The position numbers and the translations under genes are program-made. Below the pieces are notes generated by a model that was not told the origin of the DNA, made no database searches, and saw only the letters and a program-made list of their open reading frames with translations. A stretch of 64,000 nt of DNA from Lacrimispora xylanisolvens. Lineage in GTDB: Bacteria; Bacillota; Clostridia; Lachnospirales; Lachnospiraceae. This document shows positions 22,896 to 32,006 of this stretch, piece by piece. Position 1 is the stretch's first letter. Each line of letters begins with the position of its first letter. The stretch is from the NCBI GenBank assembly GCA_017084465.1, contig CP070896.1:3647501-3711500 (forward strand), given 5' to 3'.

Positions 22896-24395
22896 TCATA
22901 CCCCCCGGTCCCCGGTTCTATTAATTTTCTTTAGCTGAAACCACATAACTGCCCATGGCTGCAGTGAAATAGAAAAGGAAATAGCCAAAGCGGAAGCACT
23001 TACTGATTCTGTGTGAATCAGTGGCTGTGCACTATCTTTTAGTATCTCTGTTTCTTCTTTTTTGAGAGCCAGGAGGGTTCTCCCAAATCATGCCAGATTT
23101 TTTTCTCGGATTTCCATGAGTTTCATCAACTGTCTTTGTAAGCAGACAATATTCTCCGTCCTCATTCACCGGTAATGTTAAAGAAAGGCGCAGGCATTCC
23201 CTTTGTTCAAGGCATAGATTCCAGGCGGCTGCGCAATAACTTCCATCCTCTTTTTTCCATAACAATCAGTTCGTCGGAACGGTGAACGCATTTGCCCTGA
23301 AGCTTTTAAAAAATGCAAAGGTCCAGAATGTGGGCTTTGGAATTGTTCCGTTTGCCACCAATCCAAATCCACCGTGGAATGGAGTAAATGGAACGCCCTT
23401 TTCCTCAAAAAAAAAAAAATATCCCCGAAGGTCCAGTAAGAGTAGGATTCACACAGATCACCCAGCTTTGATAAAAGCCATGCCACGTAAGCGGCATTGA
23501 CTGTGGTGTCGTGAATCGGGCTGTCTGGGCTGTAGGAAGTGTTGAATTCTGTTATATGCATGGGAAGCCCCTGAAACCCTTCATAGCTGTCTATAATTTC
23601 CCGGGATACCTTAAGCTCCTCCATTGCGGTTTGGGGATCTCTTAAGGATCCGTAGCTGTAATGGCCGCATTGTTCCGGTTTTTCCCACATATAGTGGTGG
23701 CGTGTGATAAAATCCGGTTTTAACTCCTGTGCCCTGCAAAATTCCAGGAATTCTTTTAGCCAGAGAACATCGTCAACCCCGCAGATTGCCGGACCTCCAA
23801 CCAGAAAGCGGCTGTCAGTCTTTTTAACAGCATTATAGGTCTTCTGAAATAAAGTAAAATATTCCTCTTTGTCAGCCCCTTTCCAGAATCCGGGAAGATT
23901 TGGTTCATTCCATACCTCAACCGGCCAGGTCACCACCTCTCCTTTCCCGTAGCGGTCAAAAAGGTGCAAAAGAACTGCCTGTACCAGATCTGACCACGCC
24001 TCATAGCTTTTTGGGGGTGTAACATTTCCTTTCCAGTAGAACACGGTCTGATCACCGGAAGCCATTTTCTGAGGCATAAATCCAAGTTCTAAAAAAGGCT
24101 TAATCCCAAGCTTCTGATAGGCATCCATGACCATATCCAAATAGGTAAAGTTATATTCTGCCCTGATGTTACCTGACTCATCCGTATACTCCTGATAAAT
24201 TGCCATATCATCACAAAAGATTCCGTGTCCTCTGATGTGGCGAAAACCAATCTGCTCCTGCACCAGTTTTAACTGTTCCTGATACTGCTGCTGCAGAGTT
24301 AATCCCATTCTGCCGGTTCCCACACAAAAATCTGCATGATTCTTAAAACTGTACTCTGTTTCCTTTTGAATTTGATAGCTGATTTGCTTTTCCAT
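22896..24395 (-). CDS. glycoside hydrolase family 39 (xylosidase-like), frame broken about five times
   Basis: The first 330 residues read cleanly as a GH39 TIM barrel. The acid/base is Glu164 in VEVWNEPN and the nucleophile is Glu283 in [11 protein letters not shown]39 enzymes are mostly beta-xylosidases. The rest is scattered over three frames but can be joined: a 13-A run at 23405-23418, then breaks near 23304, 23254, 23095 and 23062, giving ...[16 protein letters not shown]..., then ...[13 protein letters not shown]..., and a stop near 22896, about 500 residues in total. Joined length and order fit the family. Because there are five breaks, real decay cannot be excluded. There is no signal peptide, so it would act on imported sugars. 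The 3' end is approximate. Confidence 0.75.
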
Positions 24396-24466
24396 ATGAA
24401 TCCCCTTCCCCGTAATTTAATCCTAATTATACCATTTTTTAACTTGAAAATAAATGTATCTGCCAT

Positions 24467-24520
24467 AAAAAAGCAGCCTGCTTACGGGATTGATTTTAAG
24501 TTCCCGTAAATAAGCTGCTT
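24467..24520 (-). terminator. terminator of the M23 peptidase gene
   Basis: AAGCAGC (24471-24477) pairs with GCTGCTT (24514-24520), and TTACGGG (24482-24488) with CCCGTAA (24503-24509). On the minus strand a T-run follows. Confidence 0.8.
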
Positions 24521-24526
24521 TCATTT

Positions 24527-25696
24527 TTATTGCTCCTCTTCAAGAGGTGGCGGCGGTGCTACAAAATTATCCGGAATGCCAGGATCTTTCATATTATAAA
24601 CCCGGCTGTATTCCTTAGTTTCCTGATTTTTTACCGTTTCAGACCGGTTCATAGACAGAAATTTGGTCAGTTCATAGCAATCCACCCAGATCTCATTGTT
24701 TCCTTCTTTCTGGGACTCATCAAAGATCAGCTGAAGCCCGAAATGAAGGTGAGGCTGGTTAATGTTATTGGTGTTTTCTGTCCGGCTGTATCCCGTCCGG
24801 CCCATATATCCGATGACATCTCCGGCGTTTACGATACCGCCTTGTTTTAATGATTTATGATAGGGATAATTTTTTCTTAAATGAGCGTAATAATAGTAAC
24901 GTTTTCCATCAAAGCTTCGAATGCCCAGTCTCCAGCCACCGTATTGATTCCAGCCGATCGCTTCCACATAGCCGCTTTCCACTGCAATAACGGGGGTTCC
25001 TACCTGGCCCATCATATCATGACCCAGATGCTGACGTTTAAATCCGTAGGATCTTGCAGTTCCGAAATCGTCAAAATCGTTGTAGGGAAATCCTTTGGCA
25101 ATGGGAGAAAATCCTTTCAATCCGTATTTTGTCACCCAGACTTTATCCGGATTGACTGAACCGTCCGGCAATAAGTCCGGCGTAGCGTAAAGCGGTGCAT
25201 TGGCGGAAGGAATCTGAATCTCATATTGCCCAACCAGACCATCTAACACGGCCCCATAGGCTTCCCGGTAATACGTGTAGTATTTCATTTTGCCTGTCAG
25301 TTCTTCCATGGTTTTTCCAGAGAGAAGCTGTTCGGCAATTGAATCTAAATCTTTGCTGGAATATCTGGAGAAGTCTCCTCCGTATCTGGCCCCCAGATAG
25401 GCAAGCAAATCCACCCAGTTTAAATGCACCTGGGACTGGCAGGTATTGACATCATAACGAAAGGCTTCCTGCATGGCTCTTGCAGTCACGTTAAAATCCA
25501 CCCATTTAACGTATTTTTTTGCTTCCGAAGAGCTGGCCTTCCCTTCCTGATTTACAACTGGAAAAGAGAATCTGCCGCCGGGAGAAATAAAAAAAAGGGA
25601 GACTAAAAGAAACGTAAGAATGACGACCTCTATGTATATAATCAGATGATGCCTTGCCACTGGGAAAGATGTAAAACTCTTTTTGAATGGGTTCAT
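24527..25696 (-). CDS. membrane-anchored M23 (LytM-type) metallopeptidase
   Basis: 389 residues. One membrane segment at about 17-38 anchors it with the peptidase outside. The C-terminal M23 domain shows the zinc ligands in HLGHDMMG and in QPHLHFGLQL, with the conserved GxxVxA-type IAVESGYVEAIGW between them. Such enzymes cut peptidoglycan cross-bridges or, when degenerate, regulate other wall enzymes; here the ligands look complete. AAGGAG precedes the start. The gene is a single unit with its own terminator, divergent from an alcohol dehydrogenase. A sporulation role (as for SpoIIQ-like proteins) is possible but not shown. Confidence 0.85.
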   Translation of the reverse strand: MNPFKKSFTSFPVARHHLIIYIEVVILTFLLVSLFFISPGGRFSFPVVNQEGKASSSEAKKYVKWVDFNVTARAMQEAFRYDVNTCQSQVHLNWVDLLAYLGARYGGDFSRYSSKDLDSIAEQLLSGKTMEELTGKMKYYTYYREAYGAVLDGLVGQYEIQIPSANAPLYATPDLLPDGSVNPDKVWVTKYGLKGFSPIAKGFPYNDFDDFGTARSYGFKRQHLGHDMMGQVGTPVIAVESGYVEAIGWNQYGGWRLGIRSFDGKRYYYYAHLRKNYPYHKSLKQGGIVNAGDVIGYMGRTGYSRTENTNNINQPHLHFGLQLIFDESQKEGNNEIWVDCYELTKFLSMNRSETVKNQETKEYSRVYNMKDPGIPDNFVAPPPPLEEEQ

Positions 25697-25894
25697 AAGA
25701 ATTCTCCTTGTCGTTCCATGTTAGATGCATGTGAAAAGGGAAAGCAGCTTCCTTTGGCTTTCCCATATAAGATATGCAAAAAGGACAGAATTTATGACGG
25801 AAAAGGTGGAACGAGAGTCAGCCTTGGAAAAAAGGAGGGTTCATGCTATAATTTCAGCTAAGAATGAATTTGATGGAGAAAGAGAGGTTTCTAA

Positions 25895-27082
25895 ATGAAT
25901 AATTTTGAATATTGCGTACCAACAAGGGTGATTTTTGGCCGTGACACCCATAAAAATATTGGAGAATTAATTGCCGGATATGGTTTTAAGAAGATTCTGG
26001 TTCATTTTGGCGGAGGAAGTGTAAAGGAAAGCGGTCTTTTAGATCAGGTTGAAGATTCCTTAAAGAGTCATGGAATTGAATACGTACTGCTTGGAGGCGT
26101 AAGGCCCAATCCTGGTCTTGGACTTGCAATGGAAGGAATCAATCTGTGCAGAAAGGAAAACGTCCAGTTTATTCTTGCAGTGGGGGGAGGCAGTGTAATT
26201 GACTCTGCAAAATGCATGGCTGACGGAGTATTGAATCCGGATATTGATCCATGGGATTATTTTATGAAAAAAGCTGTTCCTGGCAAGGCACTTCCTCACG
26301 GAAATATTCTGACACTGTCTGCTTCCGGAAGCGAAACCAGCTTGTCCTGCGTCATAACCAAAGAAGAGGAAGGCTTAAAAAGAGGATTCAACAGCCCCAC
26401 ACACCGTCCATTGTTTGCAGTACTAAATCCTGAGCTGACCTTTACTGTGAATAAGTTTCAGACTGGCTGCGGAACGGTGGATATTATGATGCATACACTG
26501 GAACGGTATCTGGGAGGGGCTACGAAAGATACTCCTCTTACAGACCGGATCGCCGAAGGACTTTTGACCTCTGTAATGGAAGCAGGAGAGAAGGCGGATA
26601 AAAATCCGGCAGACTACGAGGCACGCGCCACCCTTATGTGGGCCGGAAGCCTTTCTCATGACGGACTGACTGGTCTTGGAAGAGATTATCTCATGCAGGT
26701 GCATCAGCTGGAACACGAACTGTCCGGGTTATATCCTGATATCGCCCACGGCGCCGGTTTATCTGCTCTGTTTTGTTCCTGGGCCAGATATGTATGTAAT
26801 GATGCACCAATGAGATTTGCCCAGCTGGCAGTAAGGGTATTTAACCAGGAGATGGATTTTGAAAATCCGGTTTATACAGCATTAAAGGGAATCGATCGGC
26901 TGGAAGCATATTTTAAAAGTCTTGATATGCCGGTTTCTTTGCAGGAATTAAATTCCGGCATTACACAGGAGGATTTCATCCTTATGGCCAATAAATGCTC
27001 TTCAAATGGAGAAAAAACCCTGACAGGAATCCGTGAGCTGGGAAGAGAAGATATGATAGAGATTTACCGTATGGCATTTTAA
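25895..27082 (+). CDS. iron-containing alcohol dehydrogenase (butanol dehydrogenase-like)
   Basis: 395 residues of the Fe-ADH family. The NAD(P)-binding GGGSVIDSAK motif is near residue 98. Metal-binding positions are in GTVDIMMHTLERYL and in AHGAGLSALFCSWARYV. Its closest pattern is the BdhA/YqhD-like, NADP-preferring butanol and aldehyde reductases of Clostridia, which regenerate cofactor during fermentation. The reading frame is intact and the gene appears to be monocistronic. Substrate is not deducible from sequence. Confidence 0.85.
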   Translation: MNNFEYCVPTRVIFGRDTHKNIGELIAGYGFKKILVHFGGGSVKESGLLDQVEDSLKSHGIEYVLLGGVRPNPGLGLAMEGINLCRKENVQFILAVGGGSVIDSAKCMADGVLNPDIDPWDYFMKKAVPGKALPHGNILTLSASGSETSLSCVITKEEEGLKRGFNSPTHRPLFAVLNPELTFTVNKFQTGCGTVDIMMHTLERYLGGATKDTPLTDRIAEGLLTSVMEAGEKADKNPADYEARATLMWAGSLSHDGLTGLGRDYLMQVHQLEHELSGLYPDIAHGAGLSALFCSWARYVCNDAPMRFAQLAVRVFNQEMDFENPVYTALKGIDRLEAYFKSLDMPVSLQELNSGITQEDFILMANKCSSNGEKTLTGIRELGREDMIEIYRMAF

Positions 27083-27101
27083 AAAATCTGGTTATATTAA
27101 A

Positions 27102-27133
27102 AAATCGGGACGGTACGAAAACCGTTCCGATTT
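27102..27133. terminator. bidirectional terminator
   Basis: AAATCGGGACGGT (27102-27114) pairs with ACCGTTCCGATTT (27121-27133). The T-run is stronger on the minus strand, so it serves the small minus-strand gene as well as the dehydrogenase. Confidence 0.75.
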
Positions 27134-27137
27134 ATAA

Positions 27138-27431
27138 TTAATTACAATTGTAGCATCCCATTTTACAGATACTCGTCACAACCGCCCTGGCCTTATCATG
27201 TTCTTTGCAAAAGGGTTTAAAAATGCAAACCATGGTGATTGCATTCTGAGGAGGTCTGGTCATAATCGTGGAGTTACAGATAAATCGGAAGTTGACTCCC
27301 CTGGCTTCCTGTGTTGCCACCAGATATGGCTTGTAGGTAGTGCCGCGTAAATCCCTGGTGGCCTCATAGAAAATAGCCAGGTCTCTGCAGTCGACGTCAC
27401 GGTAAGGGGTAAAGCCGCCCGGGCACAACAT
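27138..27431 (-). CDS. small cysteine-containing protein of unknown function
   Basis: 97 residues, not recognised. It has six cysteines: two near the N terminus (LCPGG, DCRD), one in FICNST, one in FKPFCK and a C-terminal cluster CKMGCYNCN-like. The middle is balanced and not low-complexity. A real gene is supported by AAAGGAG eight bases before the ATG and by a terminator right after the stop. There is no signal peptide or membrane segment. The cysteines could bind metal or form disulfides, which is speculation. Confidence 0.6.
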   Translation of the reverse strand: MLCPGGFTPYRDVDCRDLAIFYEATRDLRGTTYKPYLVATQEARGVNFRFICNSTIMTRPPQNAITMVCIFKPFCKEHDKARAVVTSICKMGCYNCN

Positions 27432-27500
27432 ATGAGAAACTCCTTTGCTTTTTCTATTGTTATATGATATGCAGTGCCGGGGACGAGCGTGATTTTTTTA

Positions 27501-28307
27501 TCAGGAAAGTTTAATAATTTCTTTATCTTCGGGAATCAGAAGTTCACCGGAAAAGAAAGGACTTCCCTCACTGGTATAGAGCTCTTTTCTGTTTTCTAAG
27601 TTCTTATCCTCTGTATGCCATAAAATCAAATGCTCTGCCTTTAATTCCTCTGCAAGCTGGCAGGCATCGGTGACTGTACTGTGATGCTTTTCGTAGGGCT
27701 TAAATACTTCCCGGTCCTTATAAAGGCAGAAAGTTTCATGGAGCAGCCAGCTGGTTCCTTCAACAAATTCATGGCATTTGGGATTATAGGGCTCATCTCC
27801 GCAAAAAGAAAGACGTTTTCCGTTACGCAGAGTTGTGGTAAATCCATATTGCTCTGCTTTTGTGGAATGAATATCAAAAAAAGTGATGTCATATCCAAGT
27901 ATGGATCTGGTTTCTCCGTCTTCCACCGGAATTAAATGAATTCTGTTTCCAATGAGATCATAAAATTTTTTCTGCAAAGTGAGGCGGCAGAGCGTGTCGA
28001 TTACGGAAACCAGATTTTTATGGCTGTAAATGTTTAAATCTCCATCGTAGCTTCCCGCTTTGATTCTGGCTCCAATAAACCGCACCATCCAGATAATACC
28101 AAGAATATGATCGGTGTGTTCATGAGTTGCAAATATATGGTGAATGTGAGGCAGATCCACATTCATGTCATCTAATATAGAGAGGATTCCGTTGCCGCCT
28201 CCGGCGTCAATCATAAAATATTCCTCGTCATTTTTTAAGGCAAAGCAGGTATTATAGCATTTTGTGGCATTGGCATTGCCGGTTCCGAAAACATATAATT
28301 GTTCCAT
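27501..28307 (-). CDS. MBL-fold metal-dependent hydrolase (RNase Z-like)
   Basis: 268 residues of the metallo-beta-lactamase superfamily. The metal motif is FATHEHTDHILG (HxHxDH type), further ligands are FCGDEPYN and LLHETF, and the late histidine lies in LILWHTED. The fold and size resemble RNase Z/ElaC relatives, but a specific tRNA-processing role is not shown. I chose the ATG at 28307 because an AAAGGAG site lies just upstream of it; an earlier in-frame start at 28349 lacks one. Confidence 0.8.
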   Translation of the reverse strand: MEQLYVFGTGNANATKCYNTCFALKNDEEYFMIDAGGGNGILSILDDMNVDLPHIHHIFATHEHTDHILGIIWMVRFIGARIKAGSYDGDLNIYSHKNLVSVIDTLCRLTLQKKFYDLIGNRIHLIPVEDGETRSILGYDITFFDIHSTKAEQYGFTTTLRNGKRLSFCGDEPYNPKCHEFVEGTSWLLHETFCLYKDREVFKPYEKHHSTVTDACQLAEELKAEHLILWHTEDKNLENRKELYTSEGSPFFSGELLIPEDKEIIKLS

Positions 28308-28463
28308 ATGTGTCTCCTTTTTCTGGGGTATTCCCGGTTTTACGTTCATAGACTGGCCGGTGATGGACGACCGTCAGGCGAAAGGGGTTTAAAATTGACG
28401 TTTTTTATGATACTATAAAATTCAAAGCAATGCAACTGTGTCAAAAAAAGGGAGAACGTATTT

Positions 28464-30401
28464 ATGAAAGATTTGGCTTATTTAAAGCTTATGGCAAGGG
28501 AATATCCTACCATTCGGGCGGCTTCCAGTGAGATTATTAATCTGACTGCAATTCAGGGTCTTCCCAAGGGAACTGAGTATTTTTTCAGTGATTTACATGG
28601 GGAACACGAGGCTTTTATCCATTTGTTAAGGAGTGCTTCCGGTGTGATTCGGGAAAAGATTTCTGAAACCTTCAGTCATATCTTACCCGAAAAAGAAGAA
28701 GTGGAATTGGCAAACCTGATTTACTATCCCGACCGCATTATGAATCAGCTGGAGCTTAGCGGGCAGGCAGATGATGACTGGCTGAGAGTGACAATTTACC
28801 GTCTGGTGCAGATCTGCAAGGTTGTATCATCAAAATACACCAGATCCAAAGTCAGAAAAAAGATGCCACCGGAATTTGCTTATATCATAGACGAACTTCT
28901 TCATGTTGATTATAACGATGACAACAAACGGGTATACTACAGCGAAATCATCAGATCCATTATTGATATTCGGATTGGAGATAAATTTATCATAGCTCTT
29001 TGTGAGCTGATTCAGAATTTAACCATTGACTGTCTTCATATCATAGGAGATATTTTTGACCGCGGACCGAGAGCGGATATGATTATGAATGAGCTTTTGC
29101 AGTTTCACGATGTGGACATTCAGTGGGGAAACCATGATATTTCATGGATGGGCGCAGCCACAGGCAACCTGGCCTGCATCTGCAACGTTTTAAGAATTGC
29201 CATCAGTTACAACAGCTTTGATGTTCTGGAGGATGGTTATGGGATTAATTTAAGACCGCTTTCCATGTTTGCTGCCAGAGTATACCGAAACGACCCCTGT
29301 GAACGTTTTTCACCTCAGATTCTTGATGAAAATATTTATGATGCTGTTGATCCGGGACTGGCAGCCAAGATGCATAAGGCAATTGCCATAATTCAGTTTA
29401 AAGTGGAAGGGCAGATCATAAAGCGTCACCCGGAATATGAAATGAATGGCAGAGTTTTACTGAAAGCCATTGATTACAATAAGGGAACTGTAACAGTAGA
29501 GGGAAAGGAATATCCTCTTCTTGATACATCGTTTCCCACCATTGATCCGGCAAGTCCGCTGACACTAAACGAAGAGGAAGAGGAACTTTTGCGTACGCTG
29601 CAGCTTTCATTTCTCCATAATGAACTGCTTCACCGTCATGTGCGTTTCCTCTATTCTCATGGAAGTATGTACAAATGCTATAACTCCAATCTCCTCTATC
29701 ATGGGTGCATACCCATGCGGGAAGATGGTACATTTGAAGAAATCTGTATGGAAGGCTCGTCCTATTCCGGAAAAGCTCTTATGGATTATGTTGATAATAA
29801 GATTCAGAATGCTTATTTTCTTCCGGAACACACCCAGGAAAGCAGTGATGCCAGAGATTTCATGTGGTATTTATGGTGCGGAGCCAAGTCCCCGGTATAT
29901 GGAAAAGGTAAGATGACCACCTTTGAACATTATTTTATCGAAGATCATCAGACCCATATGGAACCCATGAATCCATATTACCGTTTAAGTATAAAGGAAG
30001 AATACTGCGAGAAAATATTAAGTGAATTCGGGCTTTCCGGAGAAAGTGCCCATATTATAAACGGTCACGTCCCCGTTAAAATTAAAGAAGGGGAATCTCC
30101 GGTGAAAGCTGGAGGCAGACTGTTTCTCATAGACGGCGGGCTGTCAAAGGCGTATCAGTCAAAGACTGGAATTGCAGGATATACACTGATTTATAATTCC
30201 AACCACCTGGCACTGGCAGAGCATAAGCCTTTTGATCCGGAAAAGGAGAGCACACCAAAGGTCTCGGTTGTTGAGAATATGAAACGCCGGGTGATGGTTG
30301 CCGATACGGACAAAGGGGCGGAACTGACAGGAAGAATTGAGGATCTAAAGGAGCTTGTGGCAGCATACCGGGAGGGAATCATAAAAGAACGTATCGAGTA
30401 G
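28464..30401 (+). CDS. fbp: class III fructose-1,6-bisphosphatase
   Basis: Hydrolyses fructose-1,6-bisphosphate to fructose-6-phosphate in gluconeogenesis. At 645 residues this is the Firmicute class III enzyme with a calcineurin-type metallophosphatase core: FFSDLHGEHEAF, IIGDIFDRGPRAD and QWGNHDISWMGAA carry the metal ligands. The C-terminal half has NGHVPVKIKEGESPVKAGG. GGGAG precedes the start. A TTGACG (28395-28400) and TATAAA/TAAAAT region upstream form a probable promoter with a short 13-15 base spacer. The reading frame is intact. Confidence 0.95.
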   Translation: MKDLAYLKLMAREYPTIRAASSEIINLTAIQGLPKGTEYFFSDLHGEHEAFIHLLRSASGVIREKISETFSHILPEKEEVELANLIYYPDRIMNQLELSGQADDDWLRVTIYRLVQICKVVSSKYTRSKVRKKMPPEFAYIIDELLHVDYNDDNKRVYYSEIIRSIIDIRIGDKFIIALCELIQNLTIDCLHIIGDIFDRGPRADMIMNELLQFHDVDIQWGNHDISWMGAATGNLACICNVLRIAISYNSFDVLEDGYGINLRPLSMFAARVYRNDPCERFSPQILDENIYDAVDPGLAAKMHKAIAIIQFKVEGQIIKRHPEYEMNGRVLLKAIDYNKGTVTVEGKEYPLLDTSFPTIDPASPLTLNEEEEELLRTLQLSFLHNELLHRHVRFLYSHGSMYKCYNSNLLYHGCIPMREDGTFEEICMEGSSYSGKALMDYVDNKIQNAYFLPEHTQESSDARDFMWYLWCGAKSPVYGKGKMTTFEHYFIEDHQTHMEPMNPYYRLSIKEEYCEKILSEFGLSGESAHIINGHVPVKIKEGESPVKAGGRLFLIDGGLSKAYQSKTGIAGYTLIYNSNHLALAEHKPFDPEKESTPKVSVVENMKRRVMVADTDKGAELTGRIEDLKELVAAYREGIIKERIE

Positions 30402-30446
30402 TCTGGCACATTATGAAAAATTAATACTTTTTTCAGATAAGATTTC

Positions 30447-30475
30447 TTTACGGAACCCCTGTCAAATGGTAAAAT
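30447..30475 (+). promoter_or_regulatory. promoter of the DUF1700 gene
   Basis: TTTACG (30447-30452), 17-base spacer, TAAAAT (30470-30475), about 35 bases upstream of the start codon. Confidence 0.45.
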
Positions 30476-30511
30476 AGTCGGAAGTTACTTACTTTATTGA
30501 AGGAGGCTCAG

Positions 30512-30985
30512 ATGAGCAGACAGGAATTTTTACAGCGTTTGAGGGACACCCTTACAGGAGAGGTTCCCGGAAACGTGGTGGAAGAAAATATCAGATATTA
30601 CGAAGAATATATCCGTGGAGAAGTTTTAAAAGGCTCTTCGGAAGAAGCTGTCACCGAAGCAATTGGAGACCCCAGACTGATTGCCAAGACGATTATAGAA
30701 GCCAGTGAGAATGCAAAGGAAAGCAGCAGCACCGGCGGTTTCTACAGCTCTTTTACCGGACAGGATCAGAATGTATATGAGGAACCCAGGCAGGAGAGAC
30801 GGGGGATGCATTATTATGACTTAAGTAAATGGTATTGGAAGCTTCTTGGAATAGTTGCCATTATCTTTTTTTTCCTCCTTGTGGGAACCATCGTTACTGG
30901 TATTTTCAGCCTTCTGGCACCTTTGATGGGACCACTGCTTTTAATTGGCCTGATATACTGGTTTGTAAGAGGATTGAAACGATAA
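30512..30985 (+). CDS. DUF1700/HAAS-domain membrane protein
   Basis: 157 residues. The N-terminal 75 residues form the helical domain seen in DUF1700 proteins (MSRQEFLQRLRDTL...VVEENIRYYEEYI...EEAVTEAIGDPRLIAKTI). A polar linker follows, then two C-terminal membrane segments. In related genomes such genes usually pair with a PadR regulator and a DUF4097 protein, but neither is adjacent here. ATG 30512 is preferred because AGGAGG lies six bases upstream; an in-frame TTG at 30497 precedes the ribosome site. A role in envelope signalling is inferred from the family. Confidence 0.75.
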   Translation: MSRQEFLQRLRDTLTGEVPGNVVEENIRYYEEYIRGEVLKGSSEEAVTEAIGDPRLIAKTIIEASENAKESSSTGGFYSSFTGQDQNVYEEPRQERRGMHYYDLSKWYWKLLGIVAIIFFFLLVGTIVTGIFSLLAPLMGPLLLIGLIYWFVRGLKR

Positions 30986-31031
30986 TGTCACTAATATGTA
31001 ACAATATAAATGGAATATATTACAAAAGTAT

Positions 31032-31073
31032 AACGGCATTTATGACTGTGAGTGGTCATAAATGCCGTTTTTT
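31032..31073 (+). terminator. terminator downstream of the DUF1700 gene
   Basis: AACGGCATTTATGAC (31032-31046) pairs perfectly with GTCATAAATGCCGTT (31055-31069), followed by a T-run. Confidence 0.9.
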
Positions 31074-31075
31074 GC

Positions 31076-31127
31076 TTGACAAAAGCCGTAGCAGAGGATA
31101 TAATTCAAAATGTAACAATTATGTAAT
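31076..31127 (+). promoter_or_regulatory. consensus promoter with WalR-like box, first NlpC/P60 gene
   Basis: TTGACA (31076-31081), 17 bases, TATAAT (31099-31104): a near-perfect sigma-A promoter. Directly downstream, TGTAAC (31111-31116), five bases and TGTAAT (31122-31127) match the WalR (YycF) direct-repeat consensus TGTWAH-N5-TGTWAH. Its position at the transcript start would suit repression. Binding is inferred. Confidence 0.65.
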
Positions 31128-31181
31128 AATTAAGTCAAATATTTGCGGTGACAGCTATAATACGCAGACAGGAGATTCGTT

Positions 31182-31874
31182 ATGAAAATCAGAATGTGGA
31201 AGGTCATGGGACTTTTAGGACTTTTAACTACCTTAAGTTTAAGCTATCAGACAGAGGCGAAAGCGGATGAAATCACAGTAGAAACCAGTACAACTCTTTA
31301 TGCAAGACTGGACAAGCCTGTATCAGTCAGAACAACTGCGCAGGATGGCGGATCAGTTGTGACTTCTGCTTTGGAAGGCCAGACCTGTGAGGTGATTGAG
31401 CCTGCCAAGGATGGCTGGCTGAAGGTGAAAGTTCCGGAAGGCGACGGTTACATACGGAGTGATTCTGCAACACTGATCGAAAAAACTCAGGAAAAAGTGG
31501 ACGAGTCTGCACTGGAGCGAAAAGAAGTTGTGGACTATGCTCTTCAGTTCGTTGGAGGACGTTACGTATATGGTGGTGTGAATCCCAGCACAGGAGTGGA
31601 CTGTTCCGGTTTTACCAGATATGTCCTTAAAAAGACCGCAGATGTTGAACTGGATCACAGCGCAAGGTCACAGTCAGGGGAAGGAAAAATTGTAAGTTAT
31701 GATCAGGCTCGTCCTGGTGATTTGGTATTTTATGGAAAAAACGGATCCATTAATCATGTCGCTTTATATATGGGAGATGGGAAAGTAGTCCATGCATCCA
31801 CTGAAAAGACAGGAATTATCGTAACAAACGTCATGTATCGCAAACCTGTGAAATTTGTCAGTGTTTTAAACTAA
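31182..31874 (+). CDS. secreted SH3-NlpC/P60 cell-wall hydrolase (C40)
   Basis: 230 residues. A signal peptide lies at 1-27 (ends EAKA), a bacterial SH3 domain at about 40-97 binds wall, and the NlpC/P60 domain spans about 112-228. The catalytic Cys141 is in GVDCSGF, His192 in NHVALY, with His204 further on. Such enzymes usually cut D-gamma-glutamyl-diaminopimelate bonds in peptidoglycan. The start has AGGAG upstream. A consensus promoter and a WalR-like box precede it, consistent with growth-linked wall turnover. A paralogue follows at 32007. Confidence 0.9.
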   Translation: MKIRMWKVMGLLGLLTTLSLSYQTEAKADEITVETSTTLYARLDKPVSVRTTAQDGGSVVTSALEGQTCEVIEPAKDGWLKVKVPEGDGYIRSDSATLIEKTQEKVDESALERKEVVDYALQFVGGRYVYGGVNPSTGVDCSGFTRYVLKKTADVELDHSARSQSGEGKIVSYDQARPGDLVFYGKNGSINHVALYMGDGKVVHASTEKTGIIVTNVMYRKPVKFVSVLN

Positions 31875-31908
31875 TATAATTTTAATTTCGTGCAGTTTTA
31901 AATAATAC

Positions 31909-31967
31909 TTGACGAAAAGATAAAATAAATGTATAATAACCGTAATGAAATTAATAATTACGTAACA
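31909..31967 (+). promoter_or_regulatory. consensus promoter with partial WalR-like box, second NlpC/P60 gene
   Basis: TTGACG (31909-31914), 17 bases, TATAAT (31932-31937). Just downstream on the minus strand, TGTTAC (31962-31967), five bases and TATTAA (31951-31956) fit the WalR direct repeat with one mismatch in the second half. The arrangement mirrors the first paralogue. Confidence 0.55.
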
Positions 31968-32006
31968 TTTGAAACTCAAAAAGTAAAAATAGGAGCAAAT
32001 TTCCCG

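Noticed and set aside
25646-25861. 71-codon open frame between the M23 peptidase and the dehydrogenase
   Set aside because: It overlaps the 5' end of the peptidase gene on the other strand and has no ribosome site; the space is better explained as divergent promoters.
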